64,000 nucleotides of DNA from Rhizobium sp. NXC24. GTDB taxonomy: Bacteria; Pseudomonadota; Alphaproteobacteria; Rhizobiales; Rhizobiaceae. The translations under genes and the position numbers were made by a program. Within the stretch, counting starts at the first letter, position 1. The number at the start of each line of letters is the position of its first letter. Location of the stretch: NCBI RefSeq assembly GCF_002944315.1, contig NZ_CP024311.1, positions 1,340,501 to 1,404,500 of the forward strand, in the 5' to 3' direction. Below are positions 37,561 to 47,683 of the stretch, one piece after another. The notes below the pieces were generated by a model. It worked only from the letters and a program-made list of their open reading frames with translations, had not been told where the DNA came from and did no database searches.

Positions 37561-38064
37561 TTATGCTCCCGGCTCGCCGTCCCAATAATCCACGGCGCCG
37601 TCTTCGCGCCCGATGAAGCTGAAGCGTCGCGGCGCCTCGCCGGGGCGATTGGTTTTCGCCATGAACTTGCCGGAGTCGGGATATTCGACGATCTCCGTCC
37701 TGGCTTTGGTTGAGATGACGAGATAGATCAGCACGCTCGGGCCGATATTGATGAGCTGATGGGCAGTTTCCTGGCCGCCGGCGGGCGCTCCGAGGACATC
37801 GCCTTTCGCAACCAGGAAACGTTCGCTCCCGAAGCGATATTCGCCTTCGCCCTCTAAAATGACGAAGAGCTCTTCCTCGACGTGATGATTGTGAAATGGA
37901 CAGCCGGATTTGCCGGGCGGCACTTCATTGTAGCTGATGCCAAGATCCTTCAGCCCGAGCAGTGCGCCGAAGGAGACATCGCTGCCGGCAAAAAAATCTC
38001 CCTGCTGCCAATGATCGAGGTGTAGCTCGCCGAGGTTGACAGCGCATCTGGTTTTTTCTGTCAT
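37561..38064 (-). CDS. cupin-domain protein
   Basis: A 167-residue single-cupin protein. The cupin motif 1 is CPFHNHHVEEELFVILEGEG near residue 50, with three His and a Glu as metal ligands; motif 2 is around GDVLGAPAGGQETAHQL. The function cannot be read from this; relatives are sugar- or amino-acid-related enzymes or binding proteins. The ATG at 38064 follows AGGGAGG. With the GNAT gene it sits inside the riboflavin region on the opposite strand. Confidence 0.84.
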   Translation of the reverse strand: MTEKTRCAVNLGELHLDHWQQGDFFAGSDVSFGALLGLKDLGISYNEVPPGKSGCPFHNHHVEEELFVILEGEGEYRFGSERFLVAKGDVLGAPAGGQETAHQLINIGPSVLIYLVISTKARTEIVEYPDSGKFMAKTNRPGEAPRRFSFIGREDGAVDYWDGEPGA

Positions 38065-38265
38065 CAGGTTCCTCCCTGCCAGTAGCAAATTATTAGCGAA
38101 GCGAGTGAGCTGGCGGAAGATACAATTTCTGGCACGGATCAATGTTCCTCAAATCCGGATTAGAATTGGCGCAGGCATCCGAAAAACACTTGCCAAGCGC
38201 GGCCCGCCGTGGTTTGACCCGCCCTTATCAAGGTGCTGCCCGCCCTCTCATTTAGCAGGTGACGT

Positions 38266-38721
38266 ATGTCCAGCTCTACCAATGCCCACATCCTCATCGT
38301 TGAAGCCCGCTTCTACGATGACATGGCCGACGCTCTTCTCGACGGCGCCAAGACCGCGCTCGAAGAAGCCGGCGCGACCTATGACGTCGTCACCGTGCCC
38401 GGCGCCCTGGAGATTCCGGCCGCCATCGCCATGGCACTTGACGGCGCCGACAACGGGGGCACCGAATATGACGGCTATGTCGCCCTCGGTATGGTCATCC
38501 GCGGCGAGACCTATCATTTCGACATCGTCTCCAACGAATCTTCGCGTGCGCTGATGGATCTGGCCGTCAGCGAATCTCTGGCGATCGGCAACGGGATCCT
38601 GACGGTCGAAAACGACGATCAGGCCTGGGTGCGCGTGCGCCGCTCGGACAAGGACAAGGGTGGCTTCGCCGCCCGCGCAGCGCTGACGATGATCGCGCTG
38701 AAACAAAAGTTGGGTGCATAA
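38266..38721 (+). CDS. ribH: 6,7-dimethyl-8-ribityllumazine synthase
   Basis: RibH makes lumazine from the RibD product and 3,4-dihydroxy-2-butanone-4-phosphate. The 151-residue protein contains [17 protein letters not shown] near residue 45, [14 protein letters not shown] (catalytic His) near residue 80 and the phosphate-site GNGILTVEN. Followed four bases later by nusB, a common bacterial pairing. No FMN riboswitch was found upstream. Confidence 0.96.
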   Translation: MSSSTNAHILIVEARFYDDMADALLDGAKTALEEAGATYDVVTVPGALEIPAAIAMALDGADNGGTEYDGYVALGMVIRGETYHFDIVSNESSRALMDLAVSESLAIGNGILTVENDDQAWVRVRRSDKDKGGFAARAALTMIALKQKLGA

Positions 38722-38725
38722 GTTC

Positions 38726-39208
38726 ATGAGCAATCAGGATAACGAGCGACCGGCAAAGACCGCGAACCAGCGGGGGGCAGCACGCCTTGCCGCCGTTCAG
38801 GCGCTCTATCAGATGGATATCGGCGGTACCGGCGTGTTGGAGGTGGTAGCCGAATACGAGGCACACCGTCTCGGACAGGAGCTGGACGGCGAGACCTATC
38901 TGAAGGCCGACGCATCCTGGTTCCGTTCCATCGTCGCCGGTGTCGTGCGCGAGCAGACCCGGCTCGATCCGCTGATCGGCTCCGCCCTGCAGGACGATTG
39001 GGCGCTATCGCGTCTCGACAGCACCGTGCGTGCCATCCTGCGTGCCGGCACCTTCGAGCTTCTCGACCGCAAGGACGTGCCGGTCCCGGTCATCGTCACC
39101 GAATATGTCGAGATCGCTCACGCCTTTTTTGAAGAGGATGAGCCGAAGCTCGTCAACGCCGTGCTCGACCGAATCGCCAAGCAGGTTCGCAGCGAAGCCA
39201 AGAAATAA
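38726..39208 (+). CDS. nusB: transcription antitermination factor NusB
   Basis: NusB with NusE binds boxA RNA and allows antitermination of rRNA operons. The 160-residue all-helical protein has [13 protein letters not shown] near residue 20, [18 protein letters not shown] near 115, and [15 protein letters not shown] at the end. I chose ATG 38726 (MSNQDNERP), four bases after ribH; a longer start at 38714 would overlap ribH. Confidence 0.95.
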   Translation: MSNQDNERPAKTANQRGAARLAAVQALYQMDIGGTGVLEVVAEYEAHRLGQELDGETYLKADASWFRSIVAGVVREQTRLDPLIGSALQDDWALSRLDSTVRAILRAGTFELLDRKDVPVPVIVTEYVEIAHAFFEEDEPKLVNAVLDRIAKQVRSEAKK

Positions 39209-39324
39209 GGCCCGACGTCAGGCCGGCGCTTGATCCCTGCCGGTTTCGTTTCTTTCGCTCGCGCCTGATTTCACCAAGCGACATTCTTTTGAACTTCCAT
39301 CGGGTGTTTTACCCGCGGGCGGTC

Positions 39325-39457
39325 TTGACGCGACGTTTTCCCAAACGCAATCTCCCCTTGCACATTTGCCGACCCCCTTGGGAGGAGGGGGCAGGCCATT
39401 GTCGCGGGCGGCCGGAGGGGGAGTGAACCGCCGGCTTTTTTGGAGGGAAAAAGCGAA
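39325..39457 (+). promoter_or_regulatory. hppA promoter and attenuator-like leader
   Basis: TTGACG at 39325-39330 could be a -35; the -10 (CAATCT at 39348) is weak. The leader then has CCCCCTT (39373-39379) that can pair with either of two identical GGAGGGGG copies (39384-39391 and 39414-39421). A terminator-like stem GCCGG/CCGGC (39411-39415, 39431-39435) with a six-T run follows, overlapping the approach to the ribosome-binding site GGAGGG (39442-39447). Confidence 0.45.
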
Positions 39458-41596
39458 ATGTCGATTCTGTTAGGTGTTATCGCGTGCGGACTGCTCTCGG
39501 TGATCTACGCCGTCTGGGCAACCCGGTCGGTGCTGTCAGCCGACCAGGGCAATGCACGCATGCAGGAGATTGCAGGCTATATTCGAGAAGGCGCGCAAGC
39601 CTATCTGGCGCGTCAATACAGAACCATTGCCATTGTCGGCGTCATCGTTTTCATCCTGGCCTGGCTGCTCCTGTCGGGCGAAGCCGCCATCGGTTTCCTG
39701 ATCGGCGCTATCCTGTCGGGTGCCGCCGGTTTCATCGGCATGCATGTCTCCGTGCGGGCCAATGTCCGCACCGCACAGGCCTCCTCGCATAGCCTGTCGG
39801 CCGGCCTCGACATCGCCTTCAAGTCGGGCGCCATCACCGGCATGCTGGTCGCCGGCCTCGCTCTGCTCGGCGTCTCCATCTATTTCTACGTGCTGACGGG
39901 TATTCTCGGCCATGAGCCGGGCTCGCGCGACGTCATCGATGCGCTGGTGGCGCTCGGCTTCGGCGCCTCGCTGATCTCGATCTTTGCCCGTCTCGGCGGC
40001 GGTATCTTCACCAAGGGCGCCGATGTCGGCGGCGACCTCGTCGGCAAGGTGGAAGCCGGCATTCCCGAGGATGACCCGCGCAATCCCGCCACCATCGCTG
40101 ACAATGTTGGCGACAACGTCGGAGACTGCGCCGGCATGGCCGCCGACCTCTTCGAAACCTATGCGGTCTCCGTCGTGGCGACCATGGTGCTCGCCGCGAT
40201 CTTCTTCGCCGGCACGCCAATTCTCGCCTCCGCGATGATCTATCCGCTGGCGGTCTGCGGCGCCTGCATCATCACCTCGATCATCGGCACTTTCTTCGTC
40301 AAGCTCGGCGTAAACGGCTCGATCATGGGCGCGCTCTACAAGGGCCTGATTGCCACGGGCGTTCTGTCGATCATTGGTCTTGCTGCCGCCACGTCTGTGA
40401 CCGTCGGCTGGGGTTCGATCGGCGCTACCGCAGGTTTCGAAGTCACCGGCACGAGGCTGTTCTTTTGCGGTATCGTCGGCCTGATCGTCACGGCGCTGAT
40501 CGTCGTCATCACTGAATATTATACCGGCACCAACAAGCGCCCGGTCAATTCCATCGCCCAGGCCTCGGTCACCGGCCATGGCACCAACGTGATTCAGGGC
40601 CTCGCCGTTTCACTCGAATCGACGGCACTGCCGGCAATCGTCATCGTCGGCGGTATCCTTGCCACCTATCAGCTCGGCGGCCTGTTCGGCACCGGTATCG
40701 CGGTCACAGCCATGCTCGGTCTCGCCGGGATGATTGTTGCGCTGGACGCCTTCGGTCCGGTCACCGACAATGCCGGCGGCATCGCCGAAATGTCGCATCT
40801 TCCGCCGGAAGTGCGCAAATCGACCGACGCGCTGGACGCTGTCGGTAACACCACCAAGGCGGTGACGAAGGGTTATGCCATCGGCTCGGCCGGTCTCGGC
40901 GCTCTGGTGCTCTTTGCCGCCTATTCGAACGATTTGAAATATTTCGCGGCCCATGGCGATCAGTTCCCCTATTTCACGAATGTGGGTACGATATCCTTTG
41001 ATCTCTCCAACCCTTATGTCGTCGCCGGCCTGCTGTTTGGCGGCCTGATTCCCTATCTCTTCGGCGGCATCGCCATGACGGCCGTCGGCCGTGCGGCCGG
41101 CGCAATCGTCGAAGAGGTGCGTAAGCAGTTCCGTGAAAAGCCGGGCATCATGAAGGGCACCGAACGCCCCGATTATGGCCGCGCTGTCGACCTTCTGACC
41201 AAGGCCGCCATTCGCGAGATGATCATTCCGTCCCTGCTGCCGGTACTGGCGCCGATCGTCGTCTATTTCGGCGTGCTATTGATCTCCGGCTCGAAAGCTT
41301 CGGCATTTGCCGCGCTCGGCGCCTCGCTGCTGGGCGTCATCATCAACGGCCTGTTCGTCGCCATTTCCATGACGTCGGGCGGCGGTGCCTGGGACAATGC
41401 CAAGAAGAGCTTCGAAGACGGTTTCGTCGATAAGGATGGTGCGCGTCACCTGAAGGGCTCGGAGGCGCACAAGGCTTCCGTCACGGGCGACACTGTCGGG
41501 GATCCCTACAAGGACACAGCCGGTCCCGCCGTCAACCCGGCAATCAAGATCACCAATATCGTCGCGCTGCTGCTGCTTGCCGTTCTCGCCGGATAA
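39458..41596 (+). CDS. hppA: K+-insensitive proton-translocating pyrophosphatase
   Basis: HppA is a membrane enzyme that couples pyrophosphate hydrolysis to proton pumping, in effect using waste PPi from biosynthesis. The 712-residue protein has about 16 hydrophobic segments and the signature [39 protein letters not shown]. The motif [10 protein letters not shown] has Lys where K+-dependent enzymes have Ala, so it belongs to the K+-independent H+-pumping class. ATG 39458 follows GGAGGG. A terminator follows. Confidence 0.96.
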   Translation: MSILLGVIACGLLSVIYAVWATRSVLSADQGNARMQEIAGYIREGAQAYLARQYRTIAIVGVIVFILAWLLLSGEAAIGFLIGAILSGAAGFIGMHVSVRANVRTAQASSHSLSAGLDIAFKSGAITGMLVAGLALLGVSIYFYVLTGILGHEPGSRDVIDALVALGFGASLISIFARLGGGIFTKGADVGGDLVGKVEAGIPEDDPRNPATIADNVGDNVGDCAGMAADLFETYAVSVVATMVLAAIFFAGTPILASAMIYPLAVCGACIITSIIGTFFVKLGVNGSIMGALYKGLIATGVLSIIGLAAATSVTVGWGSIGATAGFEVTGTRLFFCGIVGLIVTALIVVITEYYTGTNKRPVNSIAQASVTGHGTNVIQGLAVSLESTALPAIVIVGGILATYQLGGLFGTGIAVTAMLGLAGMIVALDAFGPVTDNAGGIAEMSHLPPEVRKSTDALDAVGNTTKAVTKGYAIGSAGLGALVLFAAYSNDLKYFAAHGDQFPYFTNVGTISFDLSNPYVVAGLLFGGLIPYLFGGIAMTAVGRAAGAIVEEVRKQFREKPGIMKGTERPDYGRAVDLLTKAAIREMIIPSLLPVLAPIVVYFGVLLISGSKASAFAALGASLLGVIINGLFVAISMTSGGGAWDNAKKSFEDGFVDKDGARHLKGSEAHKASVTGDTVGDPYKDTAGPAVNPAIKITNIVALLLLAVLAG

Positions 41597-41616
41597 GAGC
41601 GAGGGCTGAACAAATG

Positions 41617-41651
41617 AAAAACCCGCGAAGCCTGCGCTTCGCGGGTTTTTT
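41617..41651 (+). terminator. terminator of hppA, bidirectional
   Basis: AAAAACCCGCGAAG and CTTCGCGGGTTTTT make a 14-bp stem around CCTGCG, with a six-T run. It lies between the convergent hppA and bamE genes and can serve both. Confidence 0.92.
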
Positions 41652-41668
41652 GATGGGGTATCGCCAGC

Positions 41669-42178
41669 TTATTGGCCGGCGTTGAGGTTGTTGAGGAAGT
41701 TCTTCGCGCCGTTGATGCCGTTGCCGCCGCCCTGCAGGATCTGTTGCAGGAAGGTCATGTCGCGACCGCCGGTCGGCGTCGTGCGGCTGATCATGTCGAA
41801 AACCCGGCCGTCCTTCAGCGTGTAGTTGGCTTCCTGCTTCACCACGCCGTCCTTGTCGAAATAGATCGCCAGAATGTTTTGGTCGACCAGCTTCGGCTTC
41901 ATGAAGGCCACGGCGCGCGTGCGTTTCTGGGAGATGTAATAGAAGACTTCGCCATCGAAGGTCGCCGTCGTCGACGGCGTGCCGAGCGAAAGCAGCACCT
42001 GCTCGCGGCTCGAGCCGACGGGCACGAGATTGAGCGCTTGCTGGTCGAAGATGTAGCCGTTGTTCATGACCTCGCTGGTCTGGCAGCCCGCGAGCCCCGC
42101 GGTGGCAATCACCAGAGCGATAGCGGCACTACTGATGAAAGTTCTGTCAGACTTGAAATACCGTCTCGTCAACGACAT
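41669..42178 (-). CDS. bamE: outer membrane protein assembly factor BamE
   Basis: BamE is a small lipoprotein of the BAM complex that inserts outer-membrane beta-barrels. The 169-residue protein has a lipobox LAGCQ near residue 32. The SmpA/OmlA domain follows with LNLVPVGSSREQVLLSLGTPS and VFYYISQKRTRAVAF. The C-terminal tail is Gly/Asn-rich. First gene of the divergent pair with the bc1 chaperone gene. Confidence 0.92.
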   Translation of the reverse strand: MSLTRRYFKSDRTFISSAAIALVIATAGLAGCQTSEVMNNGYIFDQQALNLVPVGSSREQVLLSLGTPSTTATFDGEVFYYISQKRTRAVAFMKPKLVDQNILAIYFDKDGVVKQEANYTLKDGRVFDMISRTTPTGGRDMTFLQQILQGGGNGINGAKNFLNNLNAGQ

Positions 42179-42458
42179 CTCATCTCCCCTAATGAATCAA
42201 ACCGATGGCCGAACGGCCGATATGACCTTGCTGTGCACATCATTGTGGCCATTCCGCGATTGCGGAAGGCTCAACGATGTTGTTCGGCACTCTTCATCAC
42301 CAATCATGCACGGAGAGTGACGACGGCTGGGGCGGGACCTTGAAGCGGGCACAAACGGCATTGCAATTCGCGCCTGCTTCGGTAAACCAGCTTTCAAGTG
42401 GATGCAACAAGGCCGAGCGCAACGGGGCGCTCTGAATGAGCCAATTCCGGGAATTTTC

Positions 42459-43016
42459 ATGATTTTTGGGCTCTTCCGCAAAAGAAATCACAACCAGCTC
42501 ATCGTCGTCAGGCAATATGACACCCTGACCGCGATGGCGCGCCTGCCGGTTTTCTATACGGATTATGATGTGCCGGACACGGTGATGGGTCGTTTCGAGC
42601 TGCTGTCGGCGGTGATGATCCTATTTTTCCGCCGTACACGTTCGTCTGAAACCAGCGGCCAGGAGCTTGCCCAGGAAATCGTCGATGCCTTTTTTGAGGA
42701 TATCGACTATTCGATCCGCGAACTCGGAATCGGCGACAACAGCGTGCCGAAGCGGATGAAGAAACTGGCCGGTATGTTTTACGGGCGGCTGGAGAGCTAT
42801 GCCGCCGCGATGGACGGGAACGACCGTGTCGCGCTGGCCGCTGCCCTCCGGCGCAATATCTATCCCAAGGCAGGCGAGGGAGCTCCCTCGATGATTGCTC
42901 TTGCGGATTGGATGATGACCGCCGAGACGCATCTGTCAGGGATCGCAGAAACCGAGATCGCCACCGGCTCCGCAACGCTGCCGCAGCCGCCTGAAATCGG
43001 CAAAGACGCACCTTAG
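42459..43016 (+). CDS. ubiquinol-cytochrome c chaperone family protein
   Basis: A 185-residue helical protein of the CBP3/UQCC1 family, which in mitochondria helps assembly of cytochrome b into the bc1 complex. The signature includes LPVFYTDYDVPDTVMGRFELL, FFEDIDYSIRELGIGD and KRMKKLAGMFYGRLESY. ATG 42459 chosen (MIFGLFRKRNH). It is ten bases ahead of DUF177, as in other alphaproteobacteria. Confidence 0.9.
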   Translation: MIFGLFRKRNHNQLIVVRQYDTLTAMARLPVFYTDYDVPDTVMGRFELLSAVMILFFRRTRSSETSGQELAQEIVDAFFEDIDYSIRELGIGDNSVPKRMKKLAGMFYGRLESYAAAMDGNDRVALAAALRRNIYPKAGEGAPSMIALADWMMTAETHLSGIAETEIATGSATLPQPPEIGKDAP

Positions 43017-43025
43017 GAGACAAAA

Positions 43026-43583
43026 ATGAAAAGAACCAACTCCGACGAAACGCCCTTTTCCTATCCGGTGAAGGTCGGCCATATCTCCGCCAACCCGGTG
43101 GACGTGCATCTCGAAGCCGACAAGAGGGAGCTTGTTGGCTTGGCTGCGCTTTGGGATGTGCTTTCCGTGGAGAGCCTCTCGGCAGATCTGAAGATTTCCC
43201 GCTGGAAGCGCGACGGCATCCGCCTCAAGGGCAATGTTCGCGCAAAGATCGTCCAGGCCTGTGTGGTGACGCTGGAGCCGGTCGAATCGGAGATCGACGA
43301 GGATTTCGAGCATATTTTCATCCCCGAGGATTCGAAGCTCGCGCGGGCGCCGTCCATGGATGCAGGCGAAATGGTGCTCGACCCCGACGGCCCGGATCTT
43401 CCGGAAACCTTCATCGGCGATACGATCGATGCCGGGGCAGTCGTTACCGAATTTGCCGCGCTCGCCATTGATCCCTATCCGCGCAAGCCCGGCATCGAGT
43501 TCGAAGGTCATATCGAGGACAGTGGTGAAGATGACAAGAAACCGTCGCCTTTCGCTGTCCTGAAAGACTGGAAAAAGGAATAG
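43026..43583 (+). CDS. DUF177 (YceD) family protein
   Basis: A 185-residue YceD-type protein. The C-X-R-C-like core is present as IVQACVVTLEPVESEIDEDFEHIFIPED; family members are linked to 23S rRNA maturation. In many bacteria it precedes rpmF and plsX; here rpmF is absent and plsX comes after 102 bases. ATG 43026 follows TAGGAG. Confidence 0.88.
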   Translation: MKRTNSDETPFSYPVKVGHISANPVDVHLEADKRELVGLAALWDVLSVESLSADLKISRWKRDGIRLKGNVRAKIVQACVVTLEPVESEIDEDFEHIFIPEDSKLARAPSMDAGEMVLDPDGPDLPETFIGDTIDAGAVVTEFAALAIDPYPRKPGIEFEGHIEDSGEDDKKPSPFAVLKDWKKE

Positions 43584-43650
43584 ACCCCTCTGGCAATTGA
43601 ACACAATTCAGTTGTAACGCGAGGAGAAACCGGTATTTTGACGCCAAATT

Positions 43651-43664
43651 CGCCGGGCCCGGCG
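43651..43664. promoter_or_regulatory. perfect 14-base palindrome before plsX
   Basis: CGCCGGGCCCGGCG lies 21 bases upstream of the plsX GTG start. It may be an operator or a leader hairpin affecting translation. No regulator is known for it. Confidence 0.35.
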
Positions 43665-43685
43665 GACAAAAAGGACTAGGGACGC

Positions 43686-44732
43686 GTGATCAGAATTTCT
43701 CTTGACCTAATGGGTGGCGACTTCGGCCCTGAGGTTGTCATTCCTGGCGCGGCCAAGGCGCTGGATAGGCATCCCGACATTACGTTCGTCATGTATGGCC
43801 AGAAGGATCGTTGCGAAGCGGTCCTCGGCAAATATCCGAAACTTCGGGAAAAATCCGTCTTTCATGAATGCGATGTCGCCATCAGCATGGATGAAAAGCC
43901 GAGCCAGGCCCTGCGCCGCGGCCGCTATATTTCCAGCATGTGGCGCTCGATCGAGGCAGTGAAGGTCGGCGACGCCGATGTCGTCGTTTCCGCCGGCAAT
44001 ACCGGTGCGCTGATGGCTATGGCAAAATTCTGCCTGCGCACGATGGCCAACATCGAACGTCCCGCGATCGCCGCAATCTGGCCGACGCTGCGGGGCGAAA
44101 GCATCGTGCTCGATGTCGGCGCGACCATCGGCGCCGATTCGCAGCAATTGCTGGATTTCGCCTTGATGGGTGGCGCCATGGCGCGCGCGCTCTTTGAGAT
44201 CGAGCGACCGACCATCGGCCTGCTGAATGTCGGCGTTGAAGAAATCAAGGGCCAGGAAGACGTCAAGGAAGCCGGCCGCCTGATCCGCGAAGCCAATCTC
44301 GAATCGCTCGAATATTTCGGCTTCGTCGAGGGCGACGATATCGGCAAGGGCACCGTCGATGTGGTGGTGACGGAGGGTTTCTCCGGCAATATCGCATTGA
44401 AGGCGGCCGAGGGCACGGCAAAGCAGATCGGCGCTTATCTGCGCGCGGCCATGACGCGCACGCTGCTGGCCCGCATCGGCTATATCTTTGCCAAGGGCGC
44501 CTTCGACCTGCTGCGCGAGAAGCTCGATCCGAGCAAGGTCAATGGCGGCGTCTTCCTCGGCCTCAACGGTATCGTCATCAAGAGCCATGGCGGCGCCAAT
44601 GCCGAGGCTTTTGCGGCGGCCATCGATGTCGGCTATGACATGGCCAAGAATGGCCTCACCCAAAAGATAGAAAACGATCTGAAAAAATATCATGCCAAAC
44701 GGCAGCCGCCGATCGGACCGGAAGCGGCATGA
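43686..44732 (+). CDS. plsX: phosphate acyltransferase PlsX
   Basis: PlsX makes acyl-phosphate from acyl-ACP, the first step of phospholipid synthesis in most bacteria. The 348-residue protein starts [17 protein letters not shown] (GTG start), with [14 protein letters not shown] near residue 100 and [18 protein letters not shown] near 225. The GTG start is supported by the conserved N-terminus. It is followed by fabH after 19 bases. Confidence 0.96.
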   Translation: MIRISLDLMGGDFGPEVVIPGAAKALDRHPDITFVMYGQKDRCEAVLGKYPKLREKSVFHECDVAISMDEKPSQALRRGRYISSMWRSIEAVKVGDADVVVSAGNTGALMAMAKFCLRTMANIERPAIAAIWPTLRGESIVLDVGATIGADSQQLLDFALMGGAMARALFEIERPTIGLLNVGVEEIKGQEDVKEAGRLIREANLESLEYFGFVEGDDIGKGTVDVVVTEGFSGNIALKAAEGTAKQIGAYLRAAMTRTLLARIGYIFAKGAFDLLREKLDPSKVNGGVFLGLNGIVIKSHGGANAEAFAAAIDVGYDMAKNGLTQKIENDLKKYHAKRQPPIGPEAA

Positions 44733-44751
44733 GCGACGGGGTATAACAAGA

Positions 44752-45723
44752 ATGATCCGTTCAGTTGTTCGCGGATTTGGCTCGGCGCTCCCCAAGCGCG
44801 TCATGACCAATCGCGAGATGGAGCAAGTCGTCGACACCAGCGATGATTGGATTATCCAGCGCACCGGCATCCGCCAGCGTTACATTGCCGGCGAAGGCGA
44901 AACCACCGCCTCGCTCGGTGAGCAGGCGGCGCGGGCAGCCCTTGCCAATGCCGGCCTGACGGCCGACGATCTCGACCTGATCATTGTCGCCACCTCGACG
45001 CCGGATAACACCTTTCCCGCCACCGCGGTGAACATCCAGAACCGCCTCGGCATGCATCATGGCTTTGCCTTCGATGTCCAGGCTGTCTGTTCGGGCTTCG
45101 TCTATGCGGTGACGACCGCCGACGCCTATATTCGTGGCGGCGTTGCCAAGCGCGTGCTCGTCATCGGCGCCGAAACATTCTCCCGCATTCTCGACTGGAC
45201 GGACCGCACGACCTGCGTCCTCTTCGGCGACGGTGCCGGCGCGCTGATCCTCGAAGCAGGCGAGGGGACCGGCGTCAGCACTGATCGTGGCGTGCTGACA
45301 GCGAGCCTGCGTTCAGACGGTGCCCACAAGGACAAGCTCTACGTCGATGGCGGCCCTTCCTCGACAGGAACGGTTGGCGTGCTGCATATGGCAGGCCGGG
45401 AAGTGTTCAAACATGCCGTCGGCATGATCACCGATGTCATCCAGGCCACCTTCGAAGCGGCGGAAGTGACAGCGGACGATCTCGACTGGCTGGTGCCGCA
45501 TCAGGCAAACCGCCGCATCATCGACGGCTCAGCCAAGAAGCTCGGAATTGCTCCCGAGAAGGTTGTGGTTACCGTGGATCTCCATGGCAATACGTCAGCG
45601 GCGTCGATCCCGCTTGCGCTTGCCGTAGCGGCAGGCGACGGCCGGATCAAGAAGGGCGATCTGGTGATGCTGGAAGCCATGGGGGGCGGTTTTACCTGGG
45701 GCGCCGTCCTGCTGCGCTGGTAG
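44752..45723 (+). CDS. fabH: beta-ketoacyl-ACP synthase III
   Basis: FabH condenses acetyl-CoA with malonyl-ACP to start fatty-acid synthesis. The 323-residue protein has the catalytic Cys in [12 protein letters not shown] near residue 112, the His in VPHQANRRI near 248 and the Asn in [15 protein letters not shown] near 278. ATG 44752 chosen ([14 protein letters not shown]). plsX-fabH is a conserved pair. Confidence 0.96.
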   Translation: MIRSVVRGFGSALPKRVMTNREMEQVVDTSDDWIIQRTGIRQRYIAGEGETTASLGEQAARAALANAGLTADDLDLIIVATSTPDNTFPATAVNIQNRLGMHHGFAFDVQAVCSGFVYAVTTADAYIRGGVAKRVLVIGAETFSRILDWTDRTTCVLFGDGAGALILEAGEGTGVSTDRGVLTASLRSDGAHKDKLYVDGGPSSTGTVGVLHMAGREVFKHAVGMITDVIQATFEAAEVTADDLDWLVPHQANRRIIDGSAKKLGIAPEKVVVTVDLHGNTSAASIPLALAVAAGDGRIKKGDLVMLEAMGGGFTWGAVLLRW

Positions 45724-45757
45724 GCCGCGTCTCTAAAATCCGATTCCTAACAAGAGC

Positions 45758-45786
45758 TTGACCGTTTGGTGCAAGGGCAATAGTCT
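45758..45786 (+). promoter_or_regulatory. candidate sigma-70-type promoter of ihfA
   Basis: TTGACC, 17 bases, TAGTCT. GCAAG (45771-45775) and CTTGC (45787-45791) form an inverted repeat around the -10, which could be an operator. Confidence 0.45.
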
Positions 45787-45830
45787 CTTGCAGCTTAGAT
45801 AAAATTACGTAGCAATATGGGCGGGGAACT

Positions 45831-46169
45831 ATGACGGGCAAGACAGTGACGCGCGCGGACTTGGCGGAGTCGGTATTCCGGAAAGTTGGCCTCTCCCGGA
45901 CTGAGTCGGCGGAACTGGTCGAAACGGTGATTGATGAAATTTGCAACGCCATCGTGCGTGGCGAGACGGTAAAACTCTCCTCCTTCGCGACGTTTCAGGT
46001 GCGCGACAAGAACGAACGCATTGGTCGAAACCCGAAGACCGGCGAAGAGGTGCCCATCTCTCCGCGCCGTGTGATGACGTTCAAGGCGTCCAACGTCCTT
46101 AAGACGCGTATCCTGAAGGCCCATGCCAGCCGCAAGGCGAAAGTCCGGCCGGCAAATCCCGTTTCCTGA
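45831..46169 (+). CDS. ihfA: integration host factor subunit alpha
   Basis: IHF alpha pairs with IHF beta to bend DNA at specific sites. The 112-residue protein has the HU/IHF fold, with [24 protein letters not shown] near the start, [36 protein letters not shown] forming the DNA-binding arms (Pro at the tip). The C-terminal Lys/Arg tail is usual in rhizobia. Separate promoter seen upstream. Confidence 0.95.
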   Translation: MTGKTVTRADLAESVFRKVGLSRTESAELVETVIDEICNAIVRGETVKLSSFATFQVRDKNERIGRNPKTGEEVPISPRRVMTFKASNVLKTRILKAHASRKAKVRPANPVS

Positions 46170-46402
46170 TCCATCAAAACAGATATTGGCTGTGCCGGGG
46201 CATGTGCTCTGGCACGCAGTTTTCCAGACTGTTCGCGGTTATTTTTCGGCTTGCTTGTGAAAGAGCTGAAGAGGCGACTTGAATTTCTCCCGGCAAACCG
46301 TTGAAATATGATGAGTCGTATCGCGATAAGGCGCGGTGCGGATATCGGGTTTCGCATGATCCGGCCTGACTGGCGCCGGAACCATGCTGTGGGGGTATGA
46401 CG

Positions 46403-46936
46403 ATGGACAAGAGCCCGGATGCATTTCGCACGATCAGCGAAGTCGCGGAAGACCTTGATCTGCCGCAGCATGTCCTGCGTTTCTGGGAGACCCGTTTCCC
46501 GCAAATCAAGCCGATGAAGCGCGGCGGCGGCCGGCGCTACTATCGCCCGGAAGACGTCGATCTGCTGAACGGCATCCGTCATCTGCTCTATGACCACGGC
46601 TATACGATCAAGGGCGTTCAGAAGCTTCTGAAGACCAATGGCAACAAATTCGTCATCGCCGTCGGCCATGGCGATCTTGCGAGCGTCGAGGCGCTGGCCA
46701 CTGCGCAGGAGCCGGTCGTAGCCGAGCCGCGCGTCGGCTCTCCGGACGACGACCAAATCGTCGGCCGTCCCAAGGCGCCGATCAGCCGTCGCTTCTTCAA
46801 CTTCGTCAGCGGTGAAGACGAAGCTCCCGATGTTTCCATCGGCAAGTCGAGCGTCGGCAAGGAAGATCGGGCGCTGCTGCAGGAAACGCTTTATGACCTG
46901 CTGGAATGCAAGCGCTTGCTCGATCAGGTGCGGTAA
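46403..46936 (+). CDS. MerR-family transcriptional regulator
   Basis: A 177-residue protein with an N-terminal MerR helix-turn-helix: [48 protein letters not shown], residues about 8-55. The C-terminal half is long and charged and has no cysteine sensor, unlike metal-sensing MerR proteins. I chose ATG 46403 because GGGGG precedes it by seven bases; ATG at 46397 is too close. This gene after ihfA is a fixed alphaproteobacterial neighbour; its target is unknown. Confidence 0.88.
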   Translation: MDKSPDAFRTISEVAEDLDLPQHVLRFWETRFPQIKPMKRGGGRRYYRPEDVDLLNGIRHLLYDHGYTIKGVQKLLKTNGNKFVIAVGHGDLASVEALATAQEPVVAEPRVGSPDDDQIVGRPKAPISRRFFNFVSGEDEAPDVSIGKSSVGKEDRALLQETLYDLLECKRLLDQVR

Positions 46937-47002
46937 GACAGAGGTCGCGCCGGAAAAGCTGACAACCTGCAACGTTTGAGTTTCTGTTATGATTTTCAGA
47001 GG

Positions 47003-47290
47003 TCAGTTGCACCTGCGTGGAACAGTGGGATTAGCCTGGCTCGGCGCAACGATGGATTTTCCATCGGCGGAGCGAGGGAGCGTCCAGCATGCGTTCGGGT
47101 CCTTCTCCACCGTGTCGCTCGTGTCGCGATCACCGACAATGGTGTTGCGATAATTGCCAGGGTCGTCCGCGCCCGGACTGTCGCCCCAGCCACCGCGATC
47201 GCCGCCAGCTCCATGACCGCTTGACGCTGCCATAGCTGTCGTGACCATGCCGACAGTGAGGAGAGATATGCTGAGCACTCTGAGAAACAT
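47003..47290 (-). CDS. small exported protein of unknown function
   Basis: A 95-residue protein with a signal peptide (MFLRVLSISLLTVGMVTTAMA). The mature part is Gly/Asp-rich (GHGAGGDRGGWGDSPGADDPGNY) and has two cysteines (DPNACWTLP and the C-terminal PRRCN), perhaps forming a disulfide. I do not recognise the family. It converges with the MerR gene. Confidence 0.62.
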   Translation of the reverse strand: MFLRVLSISLLTVGMVTTAMAASSGHGAGGDRGGWGDSPGADDPGNYRNTIVGDRDTSDTVEKDPNACWTLPRSADGKSIVAPSQANPTVPRRCN

Positions 47291-47683
47291 GGGCTTTTCC
47301 CGCTGATCTGGTCATCTGCACCGTTCCGGTTGCAGCAGACGATGGTAATCCCGACCGGCGGATTGTAATTATTTATTGCTGTCATTCAATACAGCTAAAA
47401 TACGTGCTGGCTGAACCGGGTCAGTTCTTAGATGTGGATGTCGAGCATTTGCCAGACGACTGAGCAAATGTAAGTGTTATTTTTGTCACGTATGGAATTC
47501 GACATTAATGTGACGATTGGTTTGCTCTGCTTATTAACTTGCAAGCTCCCGATACCGGGTCCAGCTTCGGCGATGAAGCTTCGTTGCTTCGCCCTCGAGA
47601 TGAGGGGACTTAAATCAGGTTATGGCACGGCCCGATACCACCCGCCGCAAAGCCATCCTGGTGGATATTCGAATGGAGACACC
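47291..47683. other. 393-base region between divergent genes, porin leader
   Basis: No gene is supported. The region is relatively AT-rich. CATTTGC/GCAAATG (47446-47452, 47464-47470) is a perfect 7-bp hairpin. GTCAC/GTGAC (47485-47489, 47510-47514) is a spaced inverted repeat. These are candidate regulatory elements for the porin gene; a long untranslated leader or a small RNA cannot be excluded. Confidence 0.4.

Noticed and set aside
38143..38265. FMN riboswitch before ribH
   Set aside because: The conserved FMN-element blocks were not found here or before ribD.
43584..43685. rpmF between the DUF177 gene and plsX
   Set aside because: The 102-base gap is too short for it and holds no open frame.
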